DNA of 40,769 nt from the NCBI GenBank assembly GCA_016302195.1, contig JAEDOA010000003.1, forward strand, positions 1 through 40,769, in the 5' to 3' direction. Below are positions 34,248 through 40,769 of the stretch, one piece after another. The notes under the pieces are model-generated. The model saw only the letters and a program-made list of their open reading frames with translations. It searched no databases and was not told the origin of the DNA. A program made the translations under genes and the position numbers. Numbering within the stretch: the stretch's first letter is position 1; every line of letters starts with the position of its first letter. Source of the DNA: Erysipelotrichaceae bacterium. Lineage in GTDB: Bacteria; Bacillota_I; Bacilli_A; Erysipelotrichales; Erysipelotrichaceae.

Positions 34248-37200
34248 TTATTCCACTGACTTTAAAGATTCAACCATTTCGACGCTTCTTAAAGTCTTTT
34301 TAGTAAACTGTAATACAATAACGGTAAAGACAAGCGTTATAATTGCTGCTAAAAGATAGCTTAACGGCTTTATATTGCAGACAAACATGACATTATCCAT
34401 GTCAATAATCTTCAAAACAAATTTTTCTTCAACCTGTCCTAGTGGTAAACCACACACTATTCCAATTATTGTTAGTAGAATTATTTCCTTAAATATATAT
34501 GTATTTACTTCTTTATTTCTAAAGCCTAACACCTTTAGAGTAGCTATTTCTCTAATTCTTTCGGAAATATTTACCTGCATTAGGTTTATCAATACCACAA
34601 ATGCGAGTGATCCGGCAGTTAGAATAATAACTGCAATGATAATATCTAGTGCTTCAATCATTGAATTAAAGTGAGCTATAAAACCAGAGAAGTCAGTAAT
34701 TGAAGCAATATTATCCATATTAGCCAGCTCTTTTTGCAATTGGGTATAACCTGCATCATTTCTTACCGCTATTTGCGAATAATGGACATTCTCATTAAAT
34801 AATTCATTATAAAGACTATCTGAGATAAACATGTAGTGTTGGAAGTACATCTTGCATATTCCTTTCACCTCTACCTGCGCCTTGATGCCCTCACTTGAGG
34901 TAATTGTAATTGTATCAGATACTTTTATATTATTATTCTGGGCAAATTTTTCAGAAATTATTACACCCTTATTATCCATTTTTATCTTTTCACCAGTTTT
35001 ATAGTCATAAAGATTAAAAATATCATTACCCAAACGAGGGTCTAATACTTGCGCAGTGATAATATCATCATCAAATGATCCACCAACACTGGCATTATAT
35101 GTTAGTAGCTTTACCACTTGCTGATTATCCAGATTATCCTGCAGTTTTTCAACGATTTCATCAATGTTTTTGTCATTATCAAGATAAACATTACAGTTGT
35201 AGTTAAAATAATCGCTATACTGAACGTTTACTATATCACCGATAGAATCTTTCAAGCCAAATCCTAACACCAAAAGGCTAGTACACCCAGCAATACCGAT
35301 TACCGTCATAAAAAATCTTGATTTGTATCTGAAAATATTGCGCACGGTAATCTTGTCAGTAAATGACAGCTTTTTCCATATGAAATCAACTTTTTCCAGC
35401 AGTATTTTTTTGGCGTTTTTCGGAGGCTTTGGTCTCATTAGTTGTGATGGAGCCTGACTCAAACTGTTATTTGTTACTAAAGCAGCAACTAATGACATCA
35501 GCAATGAGAAACTAATAAAACTGATAATCGCATTTTTGATAGGGAACAGCTTAAGCATATCAGGCAAATGATACATTATTCGCCATGTCTGGTAAATGAC
35601 CGTTGGGAATATTATCATACCTAGAATTAGGCCAATTATACTTCCAATTATACTTGCCATTAATGCGTAGATAACGTATTTTCCAATTATCTGCGCTTTA
35701 GTAAATCCAAGTGCTCTAAATATTCCAATCTGGCCTCTTTGTTCATCTATTAATCTGGTCATTGTTGTAACGCAAACCAAGGCAGCAACCAAATAGAATA
35801 ATATTGGGAATACTATGCCAATCGATTTCATTTGATTAGCAGAACTGGAAAACATATAACAGCTATATTGCATATCTCTATCCAAAATTGTCCAGCTTGC
35901 CTGTGGCAATTCTTCTAGTTGCTGCTGAGCTAATTTCAGCTTGTTTTCCGCTTTTTCAATTTCCAGATTGAAATCAATCACTGCTTGATTATATTGCTTT
36001 AGTCCGCTTTCATACTGGCTTCGATAATATGCTATTGTCGATTTTGCCTCATTAAGTTGCTTTCTACCCTCAGAGAGCTCCTTTTTACCGTTCTCTATTT
36101 CTATTAACGCATTATCAAGTTGCTCTTTGGCTTGTTTCAACTGAGTCAATTGAATATATGTTTGTTCTATTGAACCATTGGCACTTTCATCAATTTTGTC
36201 TAATATTTGTTGTAAATACTGTTGAAGTTGCTGATTCGATTGACCCGATTGATTGATTATTAAGGTATTTGCTTCAATAATTGTCTGATTAAACGCAATT
36301 TGTATTTTTATTTCAGCAATTTGGTTTGTCAATTCCTCTTTTTGTTTATTCAATTGATCCAATACAACTGGATCCGTTTCATTTTCGATTTGTTGTTCAA
36401 TAATTTCTAACTGCTGTTGTTTCTGCTGTAATTGAATATTTAACTGGTCGTTTTGTTGCTGAAGCAATTGATTTTGCTGAATCAACTCTTGAATATCTGA
36501 ATCATCAACAATCTGATTTTCCTGCAAATTTTTTATCATCATATACAAATTATAGGATGATTCCACTTGCTGATATAATTCGTCAAAGCTTTTTGAGCTT
36601 TCTTTTTCGAGAGTTTCAATAGTTTGATTAACCTGTTGTAGGTTCTCATTAACAAGCTTCTCTTTTTCTATCAAAATCGCTTCGCTATTCTCAATAGTAG
36701 TTTGATTTGTTTCAATTTCCATTTCTCCAATGATAATTTTTATTAGCGCTTCATCCAGTTTGGCTTTATTATCATCGAGCAGTTGTTGTCCTTTGTTCTT
36801 TTCCTCTTCTAGCTTCTCTTTCCCTTCATCTATTTCTTTTTGATAGTCAACTAGAAGCTGCTCTTTAAGATAATCCTGTTGTTTGCTAGCCAAATATTCA
36901 ACTTCGCTTTTATCATTTTCGATGACATCCTTATACTGTTTTTTAAAACTATTTAAAGCCTTAGTATCCTTGAAAGTACAATATATTGTAGTATAGTATT
37001 CAAATATAAAATTTGAATTATCACAATATACAACATTAGACAAATCCATATTATCCAATAAGGAAGTGCCTAAAAAATGCGCCATATACTCACTGCTATC
37101 AACAATTCCCACTACCTTAAAAGATGATTTTGAAAGATAGTCAGATATTTCCTCATCAACTAAATATATTTCTATTTCATCACCTATTTGCAGATTGCCT

Positions 37201-37598
37201 TTGTCTAATACTAATACTTCATCTTGACTTTGAGGTTTTCTGCCAGATACCAATTTATATTTGTTTACCGTGCTGTCCAACTCTCTAATTCTTAAAACAA
37301 CATCCGATTGATCATTGAATCTGCCATAAACATCTTTGAACTTTGATGGATATATTTGATCTATACCAGAAACTGTTTTCAACTGATCAACATCTTGTTG
37401 ACAAAAGCCATATGAAGAATAGATTTGTATGTCGCAAAGATTGCTTTGATCATAATACTCTTCCACGCTATCTTTCATAACCTGACTGCAAGATAACAAA
37501 CCCATCATAAAAGCAACCCCGATAATGACTATGCACACTATCGTGAAGAAACGATTAAATGTCTTTTTAATTAATCTAAATGTATCCTTATTAAACAT
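34248..37598 (-). CDS. FtsX/MacB-type ABC transporter permease with long extracellular coiled coil
   Basis: A 1116-residue membrane subunit. One helix near residues 13-35 precedes a large outside domain whose second half (about 245-565) is a Gln/Glu/Leu/Ile-rich coiled coil (for example QLNIQLQQKQQQLEIIEQQI). A first FtsX block (FPILFYLVAALVCVTTMTRL to about 710) is followed by a MacB-like periplasmic-type domain and a second FtsX block (ASITDFSGFIAHF onward; ISERIREIATLKVLGFRNKEV). Such type VII ABC systems do not usually transport across the membrane but couple ATP use to outside events, or export peptides or drugs. The ATG overlaps the ATPase stop (TAATG). Confidence 0.9.
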   Translation of the reverse strand: MFNKDTFRLIKKTFNRFFTIVCIVIIGVAFMMGLLSCSQVMKDSVEEYYDQSNLCDIQIYSSYGFCQQDVDQLKTVSGIDQIYPSKFKDVYGRFNDQSDVVLRIRELDSTVNKYKLVSGRKPQSQDEVLVLDKGNLQIGDEIEIYLVDEEISDYLSKSSFKVVGIVDSSEYMAHFLGTSLLDNMDLSNVVYCDNSNFIFEYYTTIYCTFKDTKALNSFKKQYKDVIENDKSEVEYLASKQQDYLKEQLLVDYQKEIDEGKEKLEEEKNKGQQLLDDNKAKLDEALIKIIIGEMEIETNQTTIENSEAILIEKEKLVNENLQQVNQTIETLEKESSKSFDELYQQVESSYNLYMMIKNLQENQIVDDSDIQELIQQNQLLQQQNDQLNIQLQQKQQQLEIIEQQIENETDPVVLDQLNKQKEELTNQIAEIKIQIAFNQTIIEANTLIINQSGQSNQQLQQYLQQILDKIDESANGSIEQTYIQLTQLKQAKEQLDNALIEIENGKKELSEGRKQLNEAKSTIAYYRSQYESGLKQYNQAVIDFNLEIEKAENKLKLAQQQLEELPQASWTILDRDMQYSCYMFSSSANQMKSIGIVFPILFYLVAALVCVTTMTRLIDEQRGQIGIFRALGFTKAQIIGKYVIYALMASIIGSIIGLILGMIIFPTVIYQTWRIMYHLPDMLKLFPIKNAIISFISFSLLMSLVAALVTNNSLSQAPSQLMRPKPPKNAKKILLEKVDFIWKKLSFTDKITVRNIFRYKSRFFMTVIGIAGCTSLLVLGFGLKDSIGDIVNVQYSDYFNYNCNVYLDNDKNIDEIVEKLQDNLDNQQVVKLLTYNASVGGSFDDDIITAQVLDPRLGNDIFNLYDYKTGEKIKMDNKGVIISEKFAQNNNIKVSDTITITSSEGIKAQVEVKGICKMYFQHYMFISDSLYNELFNENVHYSQIAVRNDAGYTQLQKELANMDNIASITDFSGFIAHFNSMIEALDIIIAVIILTAGSLAFVVLINLMQVNISERIREIATLKVLGFRNKEVNTYIFKEIILLTIIGIVCGLPLGQVEEKFVLKIIDMDNVMFVCNIKPLSYLLAAIITLVFTVIVLQFTKKTLRSVEMVESLKSVE

Positions 37599-38299
37599 TA
37601 GTATTCAATATCCTCTATATCCATTGGTTTTTCATTTATCTCGCTGCTCACGATTTTACCACTCTTTACGCGAATTACTTTTTGGGCCATTGCGGCTAAG
37701 GCGCTATTGTGGGTAATCATAACAACTGTAATACCGTTTTTGTAGCACATATCCTGCAATACTCTTAATACCTGTTTGCCTGTGACGTAATCTAAAGCTC
37801 CTGTTGGTTCATCGCAAAGTAAGAGTTTAGGGTTTTTTCCCACTGCACGAGCTATAGCTACTCTTTGTTGCTCACCGCCTGAAAGTTGTGAAGGAAAGTT
37901 GTTAACTCGATCCTGCAATCCAACAAGTTGTAAGGCAAATCGCGCATCAAGTGGCTGCTTTGCTATCTGAGTGACCAATTCGACATTTTCTTTAGCAGTA
38001 AGGTTTCCAACTAAATTATAAAACTGAAATACAAATCCAATATCGTAACGACGATAATCACATAATTGCTTTTCATCATACAAAGAAATATCCTGACCAT
38101 CAACAAATATACTTCCTTTGCTTGCACTATCCATTCCACCTAATATATTAAGTATAGTTGTTTTTCCAGCCCCAGAGGCTCCTAAAACACAAACGAATTC
38201 TCCTTTGTCTATTTCAAAGGAAACATCATCCAAAGCTTTAATCTCGACTTCGCCCATTTGATATATTTTTGATACATTTTTAAACTCGATATAACTCAT
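37598..38299 (-). CDS. MacB/LolD-type ABC transporter ATPase
   Basis: The ATPase partner of the large permease. At 233 residues it is a plain ABC domain: Walker A GASGAGKT (40-47), Q-loop FQFYNLV, signature LSGGEQQR (~138), Walker [13 protein letters not shown] and the H-loop MITHN. All are intact. The subfamily is the one found with FtsX/MacB permeases in Gram-positive peptide-sensing and efflux systems. It starts 7 nt after the TetR regulator stop and shares its TAA with the permease start. Confidence 0.95.
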   Translation of the reverse strand: MSYIEFKNVSKIYQMGEVEIKALDDVSFEIDKGEFVCVLGASGAGKTTILNILGGMDSASKGSIFVDGQDISLYDEKQLCDYRRYDIGFVFQFYNLVGNLTAKENVELVTQIAKQPLDARFALQLVGLQDRVNNFPSQLSGGEQQRVAIARAVGKNPKLLLCDEPTGALDYVTGKQVLRVLQDMCYKNGITVVMITHNSALAAMAQKVIRVKSGKIVSSEINEKPMDIEDIEY

Positions 38300-38306
38300 C
38301 TTTTCT

Positions 38307-38915
38307 TCACCTTTTTTCTACAAAACCATCGATATAATTGTTTATATAAATGATTAATACTCTTTTTAATTCATCAATTGTTAAATTATTTCGATACATA
38401 ATCCTGGATATTCCCTTTACAATACTGACTGAAAAGGCAGATGATAATACCTCGTTTTCACAATCGCTTAGTTCTGGCAGCATTTTATAAGTAAAAAACT
38501 TGACTAATTTCATAAACCACTGTTCTATTTTTTCACTATATTCTGAACCCAATATTAAAATATTAAACTCATCCGGCATTAAATAATAGATTTCAGCTAA
38601 TTTATCAGACAATTTTGCTACCAATTTCTTTAATTCTTTTTTAGAAGGCAGTAAAGAAAAAGAGTCATTTAATAGTTCAATCTCATTATCAGTCAACTCT
38701 TTTACCATGATATCAATTTTATCAACAACATTAGAGACTATATACTTACTTAATTCTTCTTTGTTTTTGAAATATCGATAAACATTTCCTACAGTCATCG
38801 AACAATTGTGAGCAATGCTTCTCATATTTGTTTTTTCATAGCCCTTTTGCATGAACTCCTTTTTTGCTGATTCAATAATTCTATTTCTTACATCCTCTTT
38901 CAGTACCTGTGGCAT
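38307..38915 (-). CDS. TetR-family transcriptional regulator
   Basis: A 202-residue repressor-type protein from ATG 38915. The N-terminal helix-turn-helix region reads VRNRIIESAKKEFMQKGYEKTNMRSIAHNCSMTVGNVYRYFKNKEEL (given here only as the range ~9-55, ending VYRYFKNKEEL), typical TetR. The C-terminal ligand domain has no family match I know. I prefer 38915 to the in-frame ATG at 38933, because TGGAG lies about 8 nt before the former and the latter would lie almost on the -10 box. It is first in a three-gene operon with the ABC transporter, so it probably represses its own operon and responds to a ligand of that transporter. Confidence 0.9.
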   Translation of the reverse strand: MPQVLKEDVRNRIIESAKKEFMQKGYEKTNMRSIAHNCSMTVGNVYRYFKNKEELSKYIVSNVVDKIDIMVKELTDNEIELLNDSFSLLPSKKELKKLVAKLSDKLAEIYYLMPDEFNILILGSEYSEKIEQWFMKLVKFFTYKMLPELSDCENEVLSSAFSVSIVKGISRIMYRNNLTIDELKRVLIIYINNYIDGFVEKR

Positions 38916-38937
38916 AAATAAACTCCAGTTCATTATT

Positions 38938-38965
38938 ATTTTAGCACCTATAATTCAAAAGTAAA
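38938..38965 (-). promoter_or_regulatory. Promoter of the TetR-ABC operon
   Basis: TTTACT (38960-38965), 16 nt, TAAAAT (38938-38943) on the minus strand. The expected start point leaves a leader of about 16 nt to ATG 38915. Confidence 0.55.
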
Positions 38966-38975
38966 CAATTGTTTA
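38962..38975. promoter_or_regulatory. Palindromic operator, probably bound by the TetR regulator
   Basis: TAAACAATTGTTTA is a perfect 14-bp palindrome overlapping the -35 box of the TetR-ABC promoter, the usual place for autorepression. Binding is inferred from position and symmetry. Confidence 0.6.
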
Positions 38976-39004
38976 TTATTATGGGAATAATCACACAATT
39001 AATA

Positions 39005-39033
39005 ATTAACCACCGGCCTAGCCGGTGGTTAAT
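39005..39033. repeat. Perfect hairpin, probable IS200/IS605 end structure
   Basis: Thirteen paired bases with a CTA loop. No T run follows on the minus strand; on the plus strand the arm ends in TTAAT, so it is a poor terminator. Confidence 0.7.
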
Positions 39034-39099
39034 CATATGCGGGCACAGCCCTGATTCCAAAGCAGCGCCTTACAGCGCAAATGTGGTCTGCGTCTTGCA

Positions 39100-39222
39100 C
39101 TACTTCTTATGTCCCGTAAACGGATCCTCTAATTCTAATTCCATCTGCTCGGCTATTTTATCTTCTTTCAACTGATTCTGTATGTATTCCTGTATTCTCT
39201 TTGCACTAGTCAATAGAAAGTT
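39100..39222 (-). pseudogene. TnpA (IS200-type transposase) C-terminal fragment
   Basis: The last ~38 codons read as SAKRIQEYIQNQLKEDKIAE and then QMELELEDPFTGHKK, resembling the C-terminal helix and DPFTG tail of IS200/IS605 TnpA proteins. The catalytic tyrosine helix and HUH motif are missing because the fragment begins after them. The open frame continues to 39360, but that extension is only the antisense of the neighbouring ATPase gene. Confidence 0.6.
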
Positions 39223-40322
39223 ATTCCATTGTTTTGATGGAACATCACTCTTTACAGATTTTGATGAGCATGCTCGGCTGACATCTATGCAACCACGCCT
39301 TGATTCAGAGGAACTGCTTTTTATTGAAAATGTCATTAGTGAAAATATCGGTAAAAACATTACTATTGTACGTAATGAAGAGAATGATAAGAACTACAAA
39401 TTAAAAATTGGGAATAAGGATTTGCTTGGTACAGAGCGTAAGCAAATGGAACTTAGTACAGGTGAACAAAATTTTATTTCTCTAGCATTTGAATTGCTAT
39501 ATGCACGTCATTCTGACAAAGAATATATCATTATGGATGACCCTATCTCCAGTTTTGATTCTGTATATAAGAATAAAATTGCATTTTGTATTATTAATTT
39601 TTTGGAGAATAAAAAGCAAGTTATTCTAACACATAATACAGATTTAATTCGATTATTAGGTGTTCAATTAAATAATTGTTTTAATCTGTATATTTTGAAT
39701 AATGTTGAAGATGGAGAAAATGGATTTATTCCCGTATCTGAGAAAGAAAAGAAATTATTGATTAATCTACATGAATTGATTGCTCTTTTTCAAAATAAAG
39801 GAAATGAATTAATGGGAGCAATTCATGACAAAAAACAGTTTCTTATGTCAATGATTCCTTTTATGCGTGGGTATTGCCCATATCACTTTGGGTCCTGATG
39901 ATTATTACGGTCAATTATCAGATATTATGCACGGATATGGAACTAATAGTTTAGATGTTATTCCAATTTATAACAAACTATTTGGAAATATATTTACTGA
40001 TTCAGAAGTTATCAGTGCAACTGACATTCTTGGGGTCGATTGTAATAATTTGGATATCCTTGAGAAGTCACAATTTCCATTACTCTCGGATACACTTGAG
40101 CAAACCCTAATTTATTATCATTTACGTATGAAGGTAGAAAAAGAATTAGTAGAAATTTTTGCTTTACGTTCAGATAATAATCCGATGCTAAATCAAATTA
40201 TCCAACGTGCGTTTGGGTGTGCGGATACCAATACAAATTATGAAAAAATGAGAGAATATAAAGTTTTTTCACAAGTGGAAAAACTTTACTTAATGAGTTT
40301 AACCACTTTGAAGGTAATATGA
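39220..40322 (+). pseudogene. RloC/PrrC-like AAA ATPase, 5'-truncated and frameshifted
   Basis: The readable part carries the second half of an ABC-like ATP site: signature LSTGEQNFISLAFEL, Walker B YIIMDDPISSFD and H-loop VILTHNTDL. This pattern fits the AAA_13 group that includes the anticodon-nuclease-linked RloC/PrrC proteins, used in phage defence. The Walker A half, normally hundreds of residues upstream, is gone, replaced by the IS remnant. The frame breaks in a GGG run at 39869-39871: dropping one G joins SMIPFMRG to IAHITLGPDDYYGQLSD and continues to the stop at 40322. With both lesions it is most likely dead. Which nuclease or effector it once served is unknown. Confidence 0.7.
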
Positions 40323-40426
40323 ATATTTTTCAACCAGTAATAGATATTTCTAAATCGGCTCTGCAGAAAGAAGTTCAATCGATAGAAACTAAATTGACAG
40401 AGGTAAGAACTTATATAACTACATAA
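40319..40426 (+). CDS. Small ORF after the AAA pseudogene
   Basis: An ATG overlapping the pseudogene stop (ATGA) opens a frame of about 35 codons (MNIFQPVIDISKSALQKE, ending VRTYITT). The position suggests a former second gene of the ATPase operon, intact or truncated. No family is recognised, and there is no separate ribosome site beyond GAAGG 5 nt upstream. Confidence 0.3.
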   Translation: MNIFQPVIDISKSALQKEVQSIETKLTEVRTYITT

Positions 40427-40428
40427 TT

Positions 40429-40472
40429 AAAAAATCCAGAACTTGATTTTATAGTCTTGTTCTGGATTTTTA
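40429..40472. terminator. Bidirectional terminator
   Basis: AAAAATCCAGAAC and GTTCTGGATTTTT form a 13-bp stem with a 16-nt loop and T runs on both strands, closing the plus-strand pseudogene unit and the minus-strand gene that enters from the right. Confidence 0.85.
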
Positions 40473-40493
40473 ACAGTAGTTCTATAATGAAAT

Positions 40494-40769
40494 TTACAAT
40501 TCTTTTAAGTAGGCTTCTACATTTCGGTACTCAATCCCGTTTTCCAATACAGTATCTTCCCCACGATACAGTACACATCGTTTGCTGATTTTACCAAATC
40601 GCTTACTTGTCTGATTCAGCTTTTCTTCATCAATCAAATACTTTGTTTGTGCTGGAACAATCTGAACGCTGTGTTTGATTTCGTAGCATTCGCATGTGTT
40701 TTCCTTAGAATCATAAATTACCATATCAAACTCGCCAACAGAGAATGTCAGTTTGAAAACTCGTTTATT
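40494..40769 (-). CDS. C-terminal part of an AAA/DUF4143-type ATPase, cut by the window edge
   Basis: The minus-strand frame is open from the right edge to the stop at 40494 (about 91 residues). It reads KRVFKLTFSVGEFDMVIYD, CECYEIKHSVQIVPAQ, GKISKRCVLYRGED and YRNVEAYLKEL. This is the C-terminal nuclease-like core (EFD...EIKHS) found at the end of many AAA_14/DUF4143 ATPases, accessory proteins whose role is not well known. The internal ATG at 40724 is not the true start, since homologous sequence continues upstream of it. Whether the N-terminal ATPase part is intact cannot be seen. Confidence 0.7.
   Translation of the reverse strand, partial: NKRVFKLTFSVGEFDMVIYDSKENTCECYEIKHSVQIVPAQTKYLIDEEKLNQTSKRFGKISKRCVLYRGEDTVLENGIEYRNVEAYLKEL

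Larger units (their letters stand above)
39005..39222 (-). mobile_element. Remnant of an IS200/IS605-family element
   Basis: A perfect 13-bp stem with a 3-nt loop (ATTAACCACCGGC / GCCGGTGGTTAAT, 39005-39033), of the subterminal-hairpin kind used by IS200/IS605 transposases, is followed by about 65 nt of noncoding DNA. The 3' end of a TnpA-like gene on the minus strand comes next. The rest of the element is absent: from about 39215 the sequence belongs to an AAA ATPase gene on the other strand. The region is visibly richer in G and C than its surroundings. The family call is from hairpin form and the DPFTG tail. Confidence 0.6.

Noticed and set aside
36000-36900. Low-complexity CAA/TTG-rich stretch as a DNA repeat
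   Set aside because: It is the codon pattern of the Gln-rich coiled coil in the permease gene, without exact tandem repeat units.
38916-38933. ATG at 38933 as start of the TetR gene
   Set aside because: It lies about 5 nt from the -10 box and has no ribosome site; ATG 38915 has TGGAG at the right distance.
39223-39360. Extension of the minus-strand TnpA frame to 39360
   Set aside because: This part is the antisense of the AAA ATPase coding sequence and has no transposase features.

Overview
The window comes from a low-GC Gram-positive bacterium of the Bacillota. The gene set (Ami-type oligopeptide transporter, GlgC/GlgD glycogen pathway, CcpA-type cre site, Met T-box, LTA-synthase-like protein, AAGGAGG ribosome binding sites) and the protein style fit best with an anaerobic gut member of the Erysipelotrichales or a neighbour. 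That placement is an inference; no marker gene here settles it. Almost everything is on the minus strand.

Layout from left to right. 1-1267: 3' part of a GH43-type glycosidase gene, cut by the window edge. 1352-5556: a housekeeping operon, transcribed right to left: metG (behind a T-box), rlmH, a lipoprotein, a TsaC/Sua5-type gene and upp, closed by a terminator. 5815-14823: a six-gene oligopeptide ABC transporter operon of the AmiACDEF type. 14990-15766: uridine phosphorylase, divergent from a two-gene plus-strand unit (RluA-type pseudouridine synthase and an InlB-repeat lipoprotein). 17372-31940: a glycogen region, made of glgC-glgD-glgA behind a promoter carrying a perfect cre match, and upstream glgB-glgP-pulA-ung-folC-lipoprotein-LTA-synthase-like, packed with tiny gaps and overlaps. 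32084-34141: a large Old Yellow Enzyme-type flavin/Fe-S oxidoreductase. 34248-38915: a TetR regulator with a MacB/FtsX-type ABC transporter. 38976-40769: an accessory scar containing an IS200/IS605 remnant, a 5'-truncated and frameshifted RloC/PrrC-like AAA ATPase, and the 3' end of a DUF4143-type ATPase gene.

The most unusual part is the peptide transporter operon. Its binding protein appears circularly permuted: the segment that normally ends an AmiA/AliA-type protein lies directly after the lipobox, and the protein stops just after the DYGDPSSYLD motif. The OppD/AmiE ATPase carries a coiled-coil-like insertion of about 240 residues between Walker A and the Q-loop. The OppF/AmiF ATPase ends in an extra two-helix membrane hairpin. 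The last gene looks like an ApbE (flavin transferase) fold that has lost its catalytic motifs. These departures sit on an otherwise recognisable Ami framework and suggest a remodelled uptake machine.

In the glycogen region, GlgC/GlgD make ADP-glucose, GlgA elongates, GlgB branches, and GlgP with a pullulanase-type debrancher degrades, so synthesis and breakdown genes lie in one block. The cre site suggests that the glgCDA unit responds to carbon catabolite control.
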